NCBI RefSeq assembly: GCF_028640845.1 | Contig: NC_080541.1 | Location: 159,038,502-159,102,501, forward strand | From: Ahaetulla prasina | Lineage: Eukaryota; Chordata; Lepidosauria; Squamata; Colubridae | DNA length: 64,000 bases | Direction of reading: 5' to 3' | Shown: positions 1-12,249 of the stretch, piece by piece | Layout: every line of letters starts with the position of its first letter | How positions within the stretch are numbered: position 1 is the first letter of the stretch | Notes under the pieces: model-generated | What the model was told of the DNA's origin: nothing | Databases searched by the model: none | The model's input: only the letters and a program-made list of their open reading frames with translations | Made by a program: the position numbers and the translations under genes

Positions 1-401
1 TAGTCTTCATTTAATGATTGCCTCAGACCATGCTGCTCGCAGTTATGATGGTGATGAAAGAATAACACAGCAACCAATGTCCACATTGATGACCTATCCT
101 ATTTTTTTCCTCAGCCACATTTTCACCTTTAGTTCAATTAATATATGTTCTTTTATCCCTGACACAACTCTTTCTTTCTTTTTGTCCTCCTTGCAAAGTG
201 GCGAGATTGCCTAAACAAGCGTTATCTTCCCTTTTTTTTCCTCTGCAATGCAGAAATGCTAACTGTAAGTTAACAAGCTCAATTTTATGAACTTAATTAG
301 TTGATTAGAACTCTCAAAACAGGAAATGGTGAATGGATCAGCTCCTTAGAACTCCTATCTGAGTCAAAGAGAGGACTAGGATCACCCACAAACTTCGGTC
401 C
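1..401. other. no gene or recognised repeat
   Basis: AT-rich single-copy-looking sequence. Short open frames are present but show no codon bias or family resemblance. Confidence 0.6.
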
Positions 402-409
402 ATACAGAG

Positions 410-937
410 CAGGCGTGAAATGTAAAATTTGTTACTACTGGTTCTGTGGGCGTGGCTTGAATGGGGGGGTAATGTGACTTGGTGGGCGTGGCCAACTTTT
501 TTTTAAAAAAACTTTTAAAAGCTTTTTTCTACAACCTCTTCGGCCAAAGAGGTTGTAGAAAAAGTGCTTTTAAAGGGTTCTGATGATCCCAGTTGAGTTG
601 CCTGAAGTGCTTTTAAAGGGTTCTGACGATCACCAGAATCTTTTAAAAGCATTTTTACAGCCTCTTCAGCAGAAGAAAAATGCTTTTAAACAGTTCTGAT
701 GATCTCAGCTGAGCTGTGTGATCATCAGAGGCTTTTTAAAAAAACTTTTAAAATCATTTTTTTTGGCCGAAGAAAAAATATTTTTAAAAGTAAAAAAAAA
801 AAATCTCTGATGATCATGCGGCTCAGTTGGTCATGGGGGGGGGGGGCAGGGATTTTTGCTACCGGTTCTCCCAACCACCCACCACTATCGTTACTGGATT
901 GCGTGATCCGGTCCGAACCAGGAGCAGTTCACCCCTG
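410..937. mobile_element. hAT-type MITE with internal hairpins
   Basis: The element begins CAGGCGTGAAAT and ends TTCACCCCTG, imperfect terminal inverted repeats. It is flanked by a perfect 8-bp duplication ATACAGAG (402-409 and 938-945), the hallmark of hAT integration. It has no coding capacity. The interior is built from repeated blocks around 'gcttttaaagggttctga', and includes a 17-bp-arm hairpin (524-540 with 547-563). It shares the GTGGGCGTGGC subterminal motif with other MITEs in this window. Confidence 0.88.
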
Positions 938-945
938 ATACAGAG

Positions 946-2130
946 CATCCTCACAAAAAGATCATAAAATACCAATCTCCAAATGCAAACACTAATTCTT
1001 TTCTTGCTAATTATCCAGCACTAGGATGAGCATTCCAGGGAGGTGGGAATAGGGGTAGGGGGAAAGAGCTATAATTTTCCCCTTTGACCAAGATTCCTCA
1101 TGAGTTGACATCAAGAAACCTTCCTCGTCATTTGGCTCACCTTGCTGTTTGACTCATATCCCTCTTCTGCTACAAAGAAAGGAAAGCTGAAGTAAAGCCG
1201 TAAAAACTGCCACAGTCAAATAATTTTCACAAAGCAACTTTGCTTAACAACCAATTTGTCAGTCCCCAGTACAGTTGCTAAATGGGGACTACCAGTAAAG
1301 TTTGGCATAGTTTCAGGAAGTGCATGTGTGTTTCATAACCTCTCTAAAAATTGCATTCCTTGATATTTTCTTCAATTTGTTTCAACCTTCCTCCTTCTAG
1401 ATTACTGATTACAATGGTAAATTAGAGAGATTCCGCTATCAAATCTGTAAAAAAAAATACAAAAAATTAGTACCTAATCAAATACACAGGCTTTTAGTCT
1501 TTTTCCAAATACGTAGGATGGGTAATATACAGCTCTTGACTGCACCGTATTTCTATGCAAATAAGAGTTAATTAACTGTGAATTTCTGAAAAACTGTGTC
1601 ATTGAACTATAAATCAATAATGTTGTTATAAATTACAAAGATAGTACATTGAACCTCTCTCTTTACCCTGCCTAACATCATCTATATTGACATTTTCTGT
1701 CAATAAATAATAATGTCACATCTAATAGGTCATGCAGTTGATTTAATTCTGGCTTGGTGTAAAACTATGTTGTTCTGCCAAATATAATGGAGAAGGAAAG
1801 ATATATATATTAACTATATATATGTACTTTTGTGTTGATAAAATAGTTATCACAAGTTTTGAACAATAGGAAGTAGAAGCATAGTGCCAGGCTTGTTTCA
1901 AAATGTTGGTTTCAAATACACATAACAAGAAAATGTAGCTGTTTCATAGAATCCATATATTTTATTGCAATATACAATAAAATATATGTTCCTTTATCAT
2001 TTATCACAGTATAATGCCCAGTTGGAAAAAGAAAGCTGAGGACTGTCTGTATTGGTTGAAAACATGTGGAAGCGGCCTTCATCCTGTAGTGGCTAGACAA
2101 TGGCTAAAATGATGATGATCATAATATAAT
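946..2130. other. no gene or recognised repeat
   Basis: AT-rich sequence without a convincing coding frame. Around 1240-1310 it weakly resembles part of the mariner-like MITE seen at 18595, too diverged to call. Confidence 0.5.
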
Positions 2131-2136
2131 TGTATG

Positions 2137-2364
2137 GCCAGTTTGGTCGAGTGGTTAAGACACCAGACTAGAAATCAGAAGACTGGGTTTTAATCCCACT
2201 TTAGGCATAAAAAGCATCTGAGTGACTTTGGACCAGTCATTCTCTTTCTAGCTAACCTTCTTCACAGGTTTATTGTAGGGAAAATAGGAAGAGAGAGGAG
2301 TGCTGGTTATGTTCTCTGCCTTGAGTTATTTATAAAATTGACAGACAGACAGACAGACAGACAG

Positions 2365-2420
<56 letters not shown>
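2137..2420 (+). mobile_element. tRNA-derived SINE (Sauria-SINE-like) ending in AGAC/AGAT microsatellite
   Basis: The head has a tRNA-like A box region (ggtcgagtggttaag) and a decayed B box (ggttttaatccc). The body 'gactttggaccagtcattct' matches the Sauria-SINE/Bov-B-type middle. The 3' end passes into (AGAC)n then (AGAT)n at about 2341-2420. It is a pseudogene-like RNA polymerase III unit, not a functional tRNA. Confidence 0.7.
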
Positions 2421-2483
2421 TATTTTAAGTGAAATGTATATGCTGCTTGTTACACATTCGTATCACGGGAATTGAAGATCATG

Positions 2484-3040
2484 TGAAGTGTTAGTGCCAC
2501 TTTATAATGCCTTGGTAAGGCCACACTTGGAATACTGCATTCAGTTTTGGTCGCCGCGATGTAAAACAGATGCTGAGACTCTAGAAAGAGTGCAGAGAAG
2601 AGCAACAAAGATGATTAGGGGACTGGAGGCTAAAACATATGAAGAACGGTTGCAGGAACTGGGTATGTCTAGTTTAATAAAAAGAAGGACTAGGGGAGAC
2701 ATGATAGCAGTGTTCGAATATCTCAGGGGTTGCCACAAAGAAGAGGGAGTCGGGCTGTTCTCCAAAGCACCTGAGGGTAGAACAAGAAGCAATGGGTGGA
2801 AACTGATAAGGAAAGAAGCAACTTAGAACTAAGGAGAAATTTCCTGACAGTTAGAACAATTAATAAGTGGAACGACTTGCCTGCAGAAGTTGTGAATGCT
2901 CCAACACTGGAAATTTTTAAGAAAATGTTGGATAACCATCTGTCTGAGATGGTGTAGGGTTTCCTGCCTGGGCAGGGGGGTTGGACTAGAAGGCCTCCAA
3001 GGTCCCTTCCAACTCTGTTGTTATTATTATATTATATTTT
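2484..3040 (+). mobile_element. CR1 LINE, 3' fragment of ORF2
   Basis: An open stretch at 2488-2826 encodes the C-terminal part of a CR1 ORF2 protein: [16 protein letters not shown], then [16 protein letters not shown], then the [14 protein letters not shown] region. A frame break after 2826 is followed by CR1-like coding sequence in another frame. The end 'ggtcccttccaactctg' runs into a TTATTA tail. No endonuclease or RT palm remains, so this is a dead 5'-truncated copy. Confidence 0.88.
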
Positions 3041-4439
3041 CCAGAGTTTTATAAAAAAAAGTTAATCAAAGTTCTGGGTAACTTTATAGCTGTTGCCTTT
3101 CCCAAAACATTGTTCATCCATGACCATTAGTCCTACATTAATGAGAATCCTCTGTTTCATGAGGATAAGCTAACATGTCAGGCCATTCATTAAGTTCATA
3201 ATTGACCAAGGATTTGAAAACTGTGAACTGCTTCCTTCAACAAGCCAACCTGTGGGATCTCATGGCTTGTTCATCAGACCCTAATCTTTTATCTTTGTGA
3301 AATATACACAGTATTTTCAGATATTTCTATCGTTTCTTTGGATGCAAAGCTATGAAAGAAACATCAGCACATGATTCTTTTTGAAAGAATAATGAAGAGC
3401 TGTTCAGAATTTACCAAAGCATTTATCATTTTCTGAAGTGCATAGACTCTTGGGGAAAGCCACAATATTAGTGTGCCTGAGTGCTGTCACGGGTAAGCTC
3501 CAGAAAAACACCTATTATACAATAATGAGATCTGCACTTACTTTCACCAGCTGCAGGATAATAAGATATCTCTTTTATCTTTCAATAAATGTCATTTCCT
3601 ACTTAACAAGTCATGGTGGAATGGCAAAAAATGATGCTTCATTTGGGGGAAATTAAGATCTGACAATAACTTTACCATAGAAACTTTTAGAAATTGCTGG
3701 TTTACTGTATACATTAGGCCATATTTTTATGGATTCTGTAGTGACTTTACACTCAACAAGGAGCCTTATTCCAAACGAAAGATTTTTTGCGTGTCTTTTT
3801 CATGTTCCAGAGAAAAAAGATGCAAAAAATGAAAGTAATGGGGGGGGGAAAAGGCCTGAGCTAAAATCAGAACTGTGCCTTTACTGCGCCACTTTCCTTG
3901 TTCTTTGCTAAATTTGATTAAGCATAGCCAAGAAGAAAGGAAAATGAGCATTGGGAGATTGAAAAATGACTTTCATGAGAGGGGAACTTGAAGAAACAGA
4001 AATGAGCAGATATTTAGGAAAACAATGTCTGACAATGAAAACAAAGAATGTCAGGTAAGAAAGAGATACAGCAACTGAACTCCAGCAGAATTTGTGAAAC
4101 AGAATTCAATAAGGTAGTTCTTCTCAAAGCTGAAAACTTTATTGATAGAGACTGCAAAGTTAAAGGGAGGGGGAATTATCTACAAGTTACAGTAGTTGAT
4201 TTGTAAGTGCTCCACTTTTGAATAGTCCTGAGTATCGATATCTTGTTCTGTTTCTATTTTTGACATCCTAAAACTCTATTTTTCTTTTTGATATCTTGGG
4301 TGTTCTTTTATATCCAGAAAAACAAATGCAAATTTACAACTTTTATTAAAACAAAAACTAATAGCTCCACTCAGGCATTCACACACATATGAATGCCAAG
4401 CAGAATTCTTTCTAATCATTCTAAAGATGTAAAGAAGAT
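3041..4439. other. no gene or recognised repeat
   Basis: AT-rich intergenic-looking sequence with only short random open frames. A run of nine G at 3840-3848 is the only low-complexity feature. Confidence 0.55.
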
Positions 4440-4913
4440 GTGGAGACTCTAGAAAGAGTGCAGAGAAGAGCAACAAAGATGATTAGGGGACTGGAGGCTA
4501 AGATATACTGTATGAAGAATGGTTGCAGGAATTGGGTATATCTAATTTAATGAAAAGAAGGACAAGGGGAGACATGATAGCAGTGTTCCAATATCTCAGA
4601 GGTTGCCACAAAGAAGAGGGAGTCAAGCTATTCTCCAAAGCACCTGAAGGCAGAACAAGAAGCAATGGGTGGAAACTAATCAAGGAGAGATGCAACTTAG
4701 AGCTAAGAAGAAATTTTCTTACAGTTAGAACAATTAATCAGTGGAACAACTTGCCTCCAGAAGTTGTGAATGCTCCAACACTGGAATTTTTTAAGAAGAT
4801 GTTGGATAACCATTTGTCTGAAGTGGTGTAGAGTTTCCTGCCTAAGCAGGGGCCTGGACTAGAAGACCTCCAAGGTCCCTTCCAACTCTGTTATTCTATT
4901 GTTCTATGATCTA
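4440..4913 (+). mobile_element. CR1 LINE, 3' fragment of ORF2
   Basis: It starts at the [16 protein letters not shown] coding segment and stays open at 4523-4831 (MQELGISNLMKRRTRGD through INQWNNLPPEVV). It ends in the family's 3' UTR 'ggtcccttccaactctg' plus a degenerate TTCTA tail. It is the same CR1 family as 2484, 28910 and 41663, and 5'-truncated just upstream of this block. Confidence 0.88.
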
Positions 4914-6089
4914 TTATTGTTCATTTCTGATATTTCTCTTTCCAATGTGAAAAGAAACTTTTCTTTGAGAATTTATAGAATGTGGGGATTGAATATTTTG
5001 CTTCTGAGCTTAGAATTCTCTCTGGGTGTCTCTGATTTGGAAGACAGAAGCCCAAAATGTGACTGCGACATTCAAACATCACAGGATTATAGCCTTAATA
5101 TCTGATGTAGTTTAAGTATAATTTATTTAAATATTCAGAAATTCATTTCAGAACACATAAAACATATAGCTTAGATTTGCATCCATTTTTATACAGAATA
5201 TTGTTTTATGGTTTATTTAACGTGTCTTTTCAGAACCCAGAGTCTTTAGGTCTTAAAGAATTTTTAAAATTCTCACCCTGCTGTCAGTTATACTTTTAAT
5301 TTACATTTACTTTAATGCATTCTAAAGTTGACATTTTCTTTTGCTGTATTTATAAAATACATATTCGTATTTTATGGGTTTAGCTTATATTTATGAAAAA
5401 CGCAAAGGATTCTGACTAGTAGACATCCTAAAATGCAAGAAATAATTATGATTTTTTCAGAAACATAAAACAGTGTCTAAAATAATACTAAATATAAAAA
5501 CAAAAAAGCCATACTGATTGCATTTTACATCATTAAAATTTGCAACATTCCAATAAAAGCTGTCATCAGTGTCATACACATTGTTTTAAACAATTTTGTG
5601 CTAGTCATATCATTTGGTCAACTACTGAAAGCAATTTCACTAACCATTTCATTTATTTAATCTGTATCAGCTACATTCAAAAAGCAGAGAATGCTTATTA
5701 ATTTAATGGTCATCACTAACCTACAGCAAACAAAATATTTATTCCACTATTAAAAAGTAACTTGTTGTTTACTAGGATTGAATTACTATCCCTCAGGTCA
5801 ATTGTCTGGAAAAAAAAAAAAACCAAAGAGGATCCAAGGCCAAATTTTAAAAACTGAGAAAAAGTTTCTGACTTTAAAATGAACAATGGAAACATTCTGA
5901 TTTATGTGAATGACATGGCATTGATTGAGGTAGTGATGGTAGGACTTCTATGCAGATTTAGCTCATACTGTATATTCAACTATCTAAACATTAGTAATCC
6001 ACACCCAAGATTGTTTTTTGTTGGGTTTTTTTGGGGTGGGAAGAGGCAGACCAGGTATAACTGGAGCATGATAGGGAACAAACAGATCA
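4914..6089. other. no gene or recognised repeat
   Basis: AT-rich sequence with no coding signal that I can support. Confidence 0.55.
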
Positions 6090-6097
6090 GGTTAAGT

Positions 6098-6617
6098 CAG
6101 AGGTGGGTTTCAGCAGGTTCTGACCAGTTCTGGAGAATGGGCCGGGATAGCTCAGGCAATAGAGAAGCCTGTTATTAGAACACAAAGCCTGCAATTATTG
6201 CAGGTTCGAGCCCGGCCAAAGGTTGACTCAGCCTTCCACCCTTTATAAGGTAGGTAAAATGAGGACCCAGATTTTTGGGGGGGCAATAAGTTGACTTTGT
6301 AAAAAATATACAAATAGAATGAGACTATTGCCTTATACATTGTAAGCCACCCTGAGTCTTCGGAGAAGGGCGGGGTATAAATGTAAACCAAAAAAAAAAA
6401 AGAACTGGTAGTGGAAATTTTGAGTAGTTTGGAGAACTGGTAGTAAAAATTCTGACTGGCCCCACCCTCATCTATTTTCTGCCTCCTGAGTCCCAGCTGA
6501 TCAGGAGGAAATGGAGATTTGCAATAACCTTTCCCTGCCATGCCCACCAAGCCATGCCACATCCACCAAGCCACACCCACAGAACTGATAGTAAAAAAAA
6601 ATTGAAACCCACTGTTG
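6098..6617. mobile_element. hAT-type MITE carrying a nested SINE
   Basis: The ends CAGAGGTGGGTTTC and GAAACCCACTGTTG are imperfect inverted repeats. The flanks carry a perfect 8-bp duplication GGTTAAGT (6090-6097, 6618-6625). The MITE body is split by a SINE at 6139-6400 and resumes with 'gaactggtagtggaaatttt'. It is non-coding and related to the copies at 11619, 29567, 32201, 45809 and 56235. Confidence 0.85.
6139..6400 (+). mobile_element. tRNA-derived SINE with L2-like 3' tail
   Basis: The tRNA-like head has an A box (atagctcaggcaa) and an intact B box (GGTTCGAGCCC). The body reads 'ggtaggtaaaatgaggaccc'. The 3' end 'gagtcttcggagaagggcgg' resembles the L2-group LINE ends of this window (gagtccttcgggagaagggc), suggesting L2 machinery mobilised it. 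It ends in poly(A) inside the MITE at 6098-6617, so it is the younger insertion. Confidence 0.8.
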
Positions 6618-6625
6618 GGTTAAGT

Positions 6626-9249
6626 CGTATCTATGCTTAGGAACTGTTTTTACAGAAACAAGTTCTAGGGTCCCACATGTTAAGAGTTGTTCTTTAAAGG
6701 CTACAGCCTGTGCCAAGGCCATAAGGATGGCTCCTTTAAGAGCTGGCATTTTTGGCACTTTTATCCACCTATCAAATCCTTCCCAAGGACCTGGGATCAG
6801 CAGATATGGATGTCTGAAGGTGTTTGAGGTATCATTGCAGGATGTAAGCTGCTCTGAGTAATGCTGCATTTTGCAATTGACTGATGGTGAATTTGTTTCT
6901 GCCAATGGTGTTCCAGAAAATTAATTATTATTCTTTTATTATTATACTTCTCCCCAAAATAGAGATCACTTTCATATTTTATTTCATGGAAATATAAAAT
7001 ATAAGGATTGGGATACATTTTGGAAATCCTCCAATTTATCTATTTGCTTAGGGAAGGAATCTAGTACTACAACATAGCTAACAAATAGTTATCCAACCTC
7101 AATACAGGAAAGGAAAATTCACTACGTCTCAAGATACTCTGCTTCATTACTTTTGAATAATTATATAATTTCACAATACATTTTAATGATTAATTTTAAT
7201 AATTTAATTCAAAAATAGTTTTGAATAATTATTATAAGTTCTTTCTGTTAGAATTATTTTTCCCAATGTCCAACCAAGGTCTATTTTCTCATAGTTTAAA
7301 CTCTGTGTTTCTTGTCCTGCCTTTTGTACCATCTGTGAACTATTCTGTCCTTCTTATGTATAACATTCTTCAATTATTTGAATATAGCTGCCATGTTTTC
7401 TTGGAATCATCTCTACTTCAGGCTAAATATACCCAATGCTACCATTATTTTTCCCCACTATTTTTTTCTTTCACATCTTATTTCTCATCTTGACCATGTC
7501 CATGATTGCTGAGCTCTTGACATAATGACTTTTGATCTTGATATTATAATTGACACAGCCCTGGATTGCATTGCGTTGCGTTGCATTCCTTTGGTTTGCT
7601 TTCCTTTTCACAGCTACATAAAACTGTTGGTTGAGTTCTCATTTAGCTTTGGATTCACCAAGACAGGTATTTTTTAAATATTCCTAGAATGGTACCCCTC
7701 AAAACATACTCATATCTTCCAGCCATAAAAGCCCTGCCCTCCTAAAAAATTATACTAAACAGATGAATTACAGATAAAGGGGAATCAATAGAGATGTCAG
7801 TGTTCCAGAAAAAAACCCAACTCCAAGTAAAAACTCTGAAGCATTTGATCTGAGTGAAAAAAGTCATATTTTAATAATTGCCTTTTCTTGGAATAATCTC
7901 GGCCTTATTGTTCAAATGTACTAGATTTCCTTATTTAACACTAAAGAAAAAGATTTCATATGTTTGCAGATGTAAAGATAAACACTAGATACTGAAATAA
8001 AATGTGTCTAATCCTAAATATCCATGCTTACTCAGGAGTATGTGCTCTTTTGTTCAGGAAGAGTCACTATCATGCATGTAAGCAGAAGATTAAGGTCCAA
8101 GTTGTCATTTTTTCCAAAAGGTTTCCTAATTAAACTAACTGAAAGAAAATGCGAATCTGAAAATTTGAAAAATGCATGTGTTTACATCATTGACCATAAA
8201 TCAAAGAATATCAATAGTTGGTGAAGCCTGAATAAAATAAACCTAGTATTAAAGACAAGATTTATAATTATTTTGCAATGTCAATTTAAGAAGATTTGCT
8301 TAGAAGTCAGCTTCACTCTGTTCAATGGGGCATTCACCGCGATAAAATGTGCATGAAACTGTAACCTTGATTCCATGAGACAAACAGCCTTAATCCACCG
8401 TTGCAATTCTTTAGCCATGCTTCAAGAAACGATACTCCATATTAGAGTTAAAATGGCAAGCTCCAATTGCTTTGGTACAGCTAAAATGTTCTCCTCATTT
8501 ACTACTCTTGCTCTAAAGAGATTGGATTTTAAAATTAATTTCCATGAAATGGGCAGCGGGAGGGAGGGAGTAGCTGCTAAAGACAACTTTTGTGATAGGT
8601 GTAACTCTTTATCAGTGTAAGTTCCTACGGCAGTAACTCAGCATTGATGGTTAAGCTTGCAATATGATTACACAATTACATTCGGTGTGACTGATCAAAT
8701 CCAGCCTTCAAAACAATAAAAGTTATATTTTTATTTTATAAAACAATAAAACAACAATTCACTTCCCAGATCTTTTTTGGTTGTTATTTCTGTACATTTT
8801 TTTTTTCATTTCCATCAATGAGAGACGTGACTTTTTCTGATTGCTGTGGCCCACGTGATTTACCCTGAAGTGTTTTCTGATCTTTACATGACAGCCAAGC
8901 AGTTGGCAAAATTTAAAATAAAGCATCTACAAAAGCTGAACACGAAGGGAAGAACAATGCTTGGGTTATGGATGAAATTAAATTTCCATTTCTGTGACAA
9001 ATATCTGGACATATGGACTCTCGTAAACTTTAAGCAGCAGCTTCAGCTGTATCTCTGGGTGCAGCTGAAAAGCCTGACAAATGAAAAATAGCACTGCATC
9101 TCACAATTGCAAGGTCACCAGTAATTGATAGTTTGAATACATTTACATATATTATTTCCCAGCTTCTGAGCGAGAAAGAAAAGAAGGTGATCGTATGTAG
9201 AGGAAAGAGGTAAAACAACAAAAATGGATGAGATGATGATATGCTCAAC
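6626..9249. other. no gene or recognised repeat
   Basis: Long AT-rich stretch. I see short open frames only, with none resembling a known family. A small GCATT/GCGTT-like run lies near 7566-7590. Confidence 0.5.
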
Positions 9250-9295
9250 TTATTGTAGCAAGATGTAGTATGTAAGAATGATTACCTGATGCCCA

Positions 9296-9380
9296 GGAAA
9301 GAATAGAATAGAATAGAATAGAATAGAATAGAATAGAATAGAATAGAATAGAATAGAATAGAATAGAATAGAATAGAATA
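9296..9380. repeat. (GAATA)n microsatellite
   Basis: About 17 near-perfect 5-bp units followed by a GAGTA variant run. It abuts the end of a minus-strand LINE (9381-9720), so it is the extended LINE tail. Confidence 0.95.
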
Positions 9381-9720
9381 GGAGTAGAGTAGAGTAGAGT
9401 AGAATTCTTTATTGGCCAAGTGTGATTGGACATACAAGGAAATTGTCTTTGGTGCATAATCTGTTATTGTACATAGAAGCTATAAGTGATAAATCACGAT
9501 CATAGTCATCATAAAAATACATTCATCATAAATCATAAGATACAACATTTACTGATAGAATCAACATAAATTGTGCTAGGAAACTAAATAAAACAATACA
9601 AAATGTAAAGATACAAGCAACAAAGTTATAGTCATAAGTAGAAAAGGAGATAGGTAATAGGAAAGATGAGAATAATAATAGGATCCAGATTGTTGGGGAC
9701 AATACGCTGATTCTATAAAT
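9381..9720 (-). mobile_element. CR1-group LINE 3' end (ATTCT-tailed)
   Basis: Read on the minus strand, the block ends with 'caatcacacttggccaataa' followed by (ATTCT)n, the same 3' terminus seen on the plus strand at 39806-40056. Only 3' UTR sequence is present and no frame survives. This LINE tail-microsatellite pairing is characteristic of snake CR1 elements. Confidence 0.7.
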
Positions 9721-9785
9721 TGTTTAGAAGGGACTGTAAAAGCACTGTGAAGAGGTATATAAGTCTAAGTGCTATTGCTATTAAT
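9690..9785 (+). mobile_element. SINE 3' tail fragment
   Basis: The stretch 'tataagtctaagtgctattg' matches the 3' end of the SINE at 50741-50985. The tRNA-like head is missing. Confidence 0.6.
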
Positions 9786-9794
9786 AGTCTTACT

Positions 9795-9916
9795 CAGAGA
9801 TTTTCAAACTTGGAAGCTTTAAGACTTGTGGACTTCAACTCCCATGCTATGCTAGCTGGAGAATTCTGGGAATTGAAGTCCACAAGTCTTAAAGGTGCCA
9901 AGTTTGAGGACCCCTG
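9795..9916. mobile_element. palindromic hAT-type MITE
   Basis: Nearly the whole element folds back: 'aagacttgtggacttcaact' near the left end has its complement near the right end. Flanks carry a perfect 8-bp duplication GTCTTACT (9787-9794, 9917-9924). It belongs to the same family as 55262-55396. Non-coding. Confidence 0.92.
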
Positions 9917-9924
9917 GTCTTACT

Positions 9925-11164
9925 AAATAGTTTGACAGTGAAAGGAAAAGATACCAAGCTTGTATAGTCTTCACTTTGCAAATAATTTCCCCCTTTTTTG
10001 ACATTTTTCCCAAGTGCGTGGTGTAGCCATTCAGCCAATTTCTAAAAGACTAGCTATAAACTTTCTTACAGTTTAGTTTCAAGTTGTACAAAGTAATTCC
10101 CAGTGTCACTAGCCTCTCTAAACAAACCATTTGCATCAAAGCCAAGGGATGTTGCAAAGGAATAAGGCAGGTCTGGGTACTAGGCCCTGTATGATGTGTG
10201 GATTTCAACTCGAAGCATTTGTGAGGTGGCAGGCCAGTTCAGGAATTCTGGAAGTTAAAAGCCCACAGGTTGTAAAGGAGCCATAGTTGCCCACTCTTGG
10301 AATAAGGCAACCAAAATATTTTCATGCTCTTTCTTTCCCCTTGCAGAGTAAGCAATTAGTATTTCTTCCATACTTATTTACAATGATAAGGAACCTGACA
10401 GAGCTCTGTTTCAACCATATAACTGGTAAATGCTCACCATCAGCATAGGTATAGGAGTGAACAGGAAGGGGGAGAAAAAAATATAGCTGCTTTATGTATT
10501 AATACACTCCAACTTGGTCCACATTTTCCAAAAGACAAAGTAAAACCCAATGTGCAATTTCCCTTTCAGGCTATGCGGTTCTCTGAATTTTGCAAGGCAG
10601 TTCTCCGATTGAGTAATGAGTGCACACATTAGGGGAAATTGTCTACAAAAATGTATGCACTGGGAAAATTGTTTTCACAAAAAACGTGCATCAGGATTAA
10701 TAGATGCCAAAATAGGTTAATAGCCTGCTGCTGAATGCCCAATCAGTAAATGGCACAGCAACAGCCAGCTTAGTCTGGGCCTTAGAAATGTAGGTTAGAA
10801 ATGTCTCTGGGTGAGACAAGTAAATCGCTCCTACCTAGCGCCTGCCTAGATTTGTAAGAATTTATCTGCTTCAGAAAAAGCCTTCTTTTTTACTCCCTGG
10901 TATGACTGTAAGAGATGATCTCTCCACTGGTAAGCAAGCTGTTTTATTCACATCCCAGTCTTGCTGCTAACCAAATAGATTGTTCATTAATTTTATTTTT
11001 AACTGTATTTTCCATTTGTCCTTTATAATTTTGCCCTTTGATGTTGTTCATTTATTAAATAAATGCATAGAAAAAAACATCTACCTGTTTCACAAACAGA
11101 TGCAGAAAGAAATAAGTATGTGCTTCAGAAAAAAGGAAGAAGCAAACATTGAGAACCAGATTGA
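9925..11164. other. no gene; one decayed MITE-like palindrome
   Basis: Mostly unrecognised. At about 10165-10302, 'ggatttcaactcg' and 'gaattctggaagttaaaagc' look like a badly decayed relative of the palindromic MITE at 9795. There is no coding signal. Confidence 0.45.
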
Positions 11165-11171
11165 TCTAGTC

Positions 11172-11335
11172 TAGTGGTTAACGCACCAGGCTAGAAACTT
11201 GGAGGTGATAAATTCTAGTTCTACCTTAGGCATGAAAGCCTAAGGGTTGTTTTTGTGGGAAAAACAGCAAGGAGTGTTAGATATCTTCACTGCCTTCTGT
11301 TCTTCATAAAATAATGACAGGGTTAAAAAAATCTT
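11172..11335 (+). mobile_element. decayed tRNA-derived SINE
   Basis: The head 'gtctagtggttaacgcacca' and body 'accttaggcatgaaagccta' match the Sauria-like SINE family of 2137 and 38361. An internal deletion removes the 'ctttgggccagt' part. The degraded end lies near 11335. Confidence 0.6.
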
Positions 11336-11618
11336 CAGGAAAACCTCACTAGATAATTAATCCATCCCAACTAAAATTGCTTGCTTGCTTCTGAGAGACT
11401 GCCCAATTGTATATATAAGTCTTTAGACCAGAAGGCTAGCTAGGTAAGTACAGGAAGCCAATTTTAGGATCAGGGAAAACTAAAACTTTTATTTCTGTAC
11501 AGAAGCAGAAGAGAACACCTCCAGGTTTCACAGCTAAGGAGTGCACCAGAAATGAGGTTCAGTTATTTTTATACAATTTACTCCAAGAAACAAAAGAAAA
11601 TTGCTGATTGGTTACAAA

Positions 11619-11959
11619 CAGTGGTGGGTTTCAATTTTTTTTACTACCAGTTCTGTGGGTGTGGCTTTGTGGGTGTGGCATGGCTTTGTGGGAGTGGCTT
11701 TGTGGGTGTGGCAGGGGAAGGATACTGCAAAAATCCCTATTTCCTCCTGATCAGCTGGATGATTTTTAAATTTTAATTGAATTTAATGGGTTTTAAATTT
11801 TTGTAATTTTATAGGGTGTAATGTTATTTTAATTTTTTTGGCTAATTGAAATAAGTTTCTTAAGGGTTGTTTTTAATATTGTGTATGTTTCTGTTTGTAT
11901 TTTATTTGGCTGTTCACCGCCCTGAGTCCTTCGGGAGAAGGGCGGTATACAAATTAAAA

Positions 11960-12031
<72 letters not shown>

Positions 12032-12157
12032 ATTGGGAAGTAGAGAATAGATGGGGGTGAGGCCAGTCAGAATTTTTACTACTGGTTTTCCAAACTACTC
12101 AAAATTTCTGCTACTGGTTCTCCAGAACTGGTCAGAACCTACTGAAACCCACCTCTG
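11619..12157. mobile_element. hAT-type MITE carrying a nested L2 3' end
   Basis: The termini CAGTGGTGGGTTTC and GAAACCCACCTCTG are near-complementary. A perfect 8-bp duplication GTTACAAA flanks them (11611-11618, 12158-12165). The MITE is interrupted at about 11757-12031 by an L2 tail and its microsatellite, then resumes. Confidence 0.88.
11757..12031 (+). mobile_element. L2-group LINE 3' end with (ATT)n tail
   Basis: It contains only the L2 3' UTR: 'ccctgagtccttcgggagaa' then 'gggcggtatacaaatt' and an ATT array at about 11961-12031. No coding part is left. It sits inside the MITE at 11619-12157 and is therefore younger than it. Confidence 0.75.
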
Positions 12158-12249
12158 GTTACAAAGTTATATAATAGTTACACATGGGCACAAAACAAAG
12201 CCACCACCTTATACTCTATTAATTAGTTAACCCTATTTATTATCATAAA

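Noticed and set aside
6141..6215. tRNA gene
   Set aside because: A and B boxes are present, but the rest does not form a cloverleaf and the unit continues into a SINE body.
6152..6905. Two overlapping minus-strand frames of 134-142 codons
   Set aside because: They read across MITE, SINE and flank antisense without domain signal.
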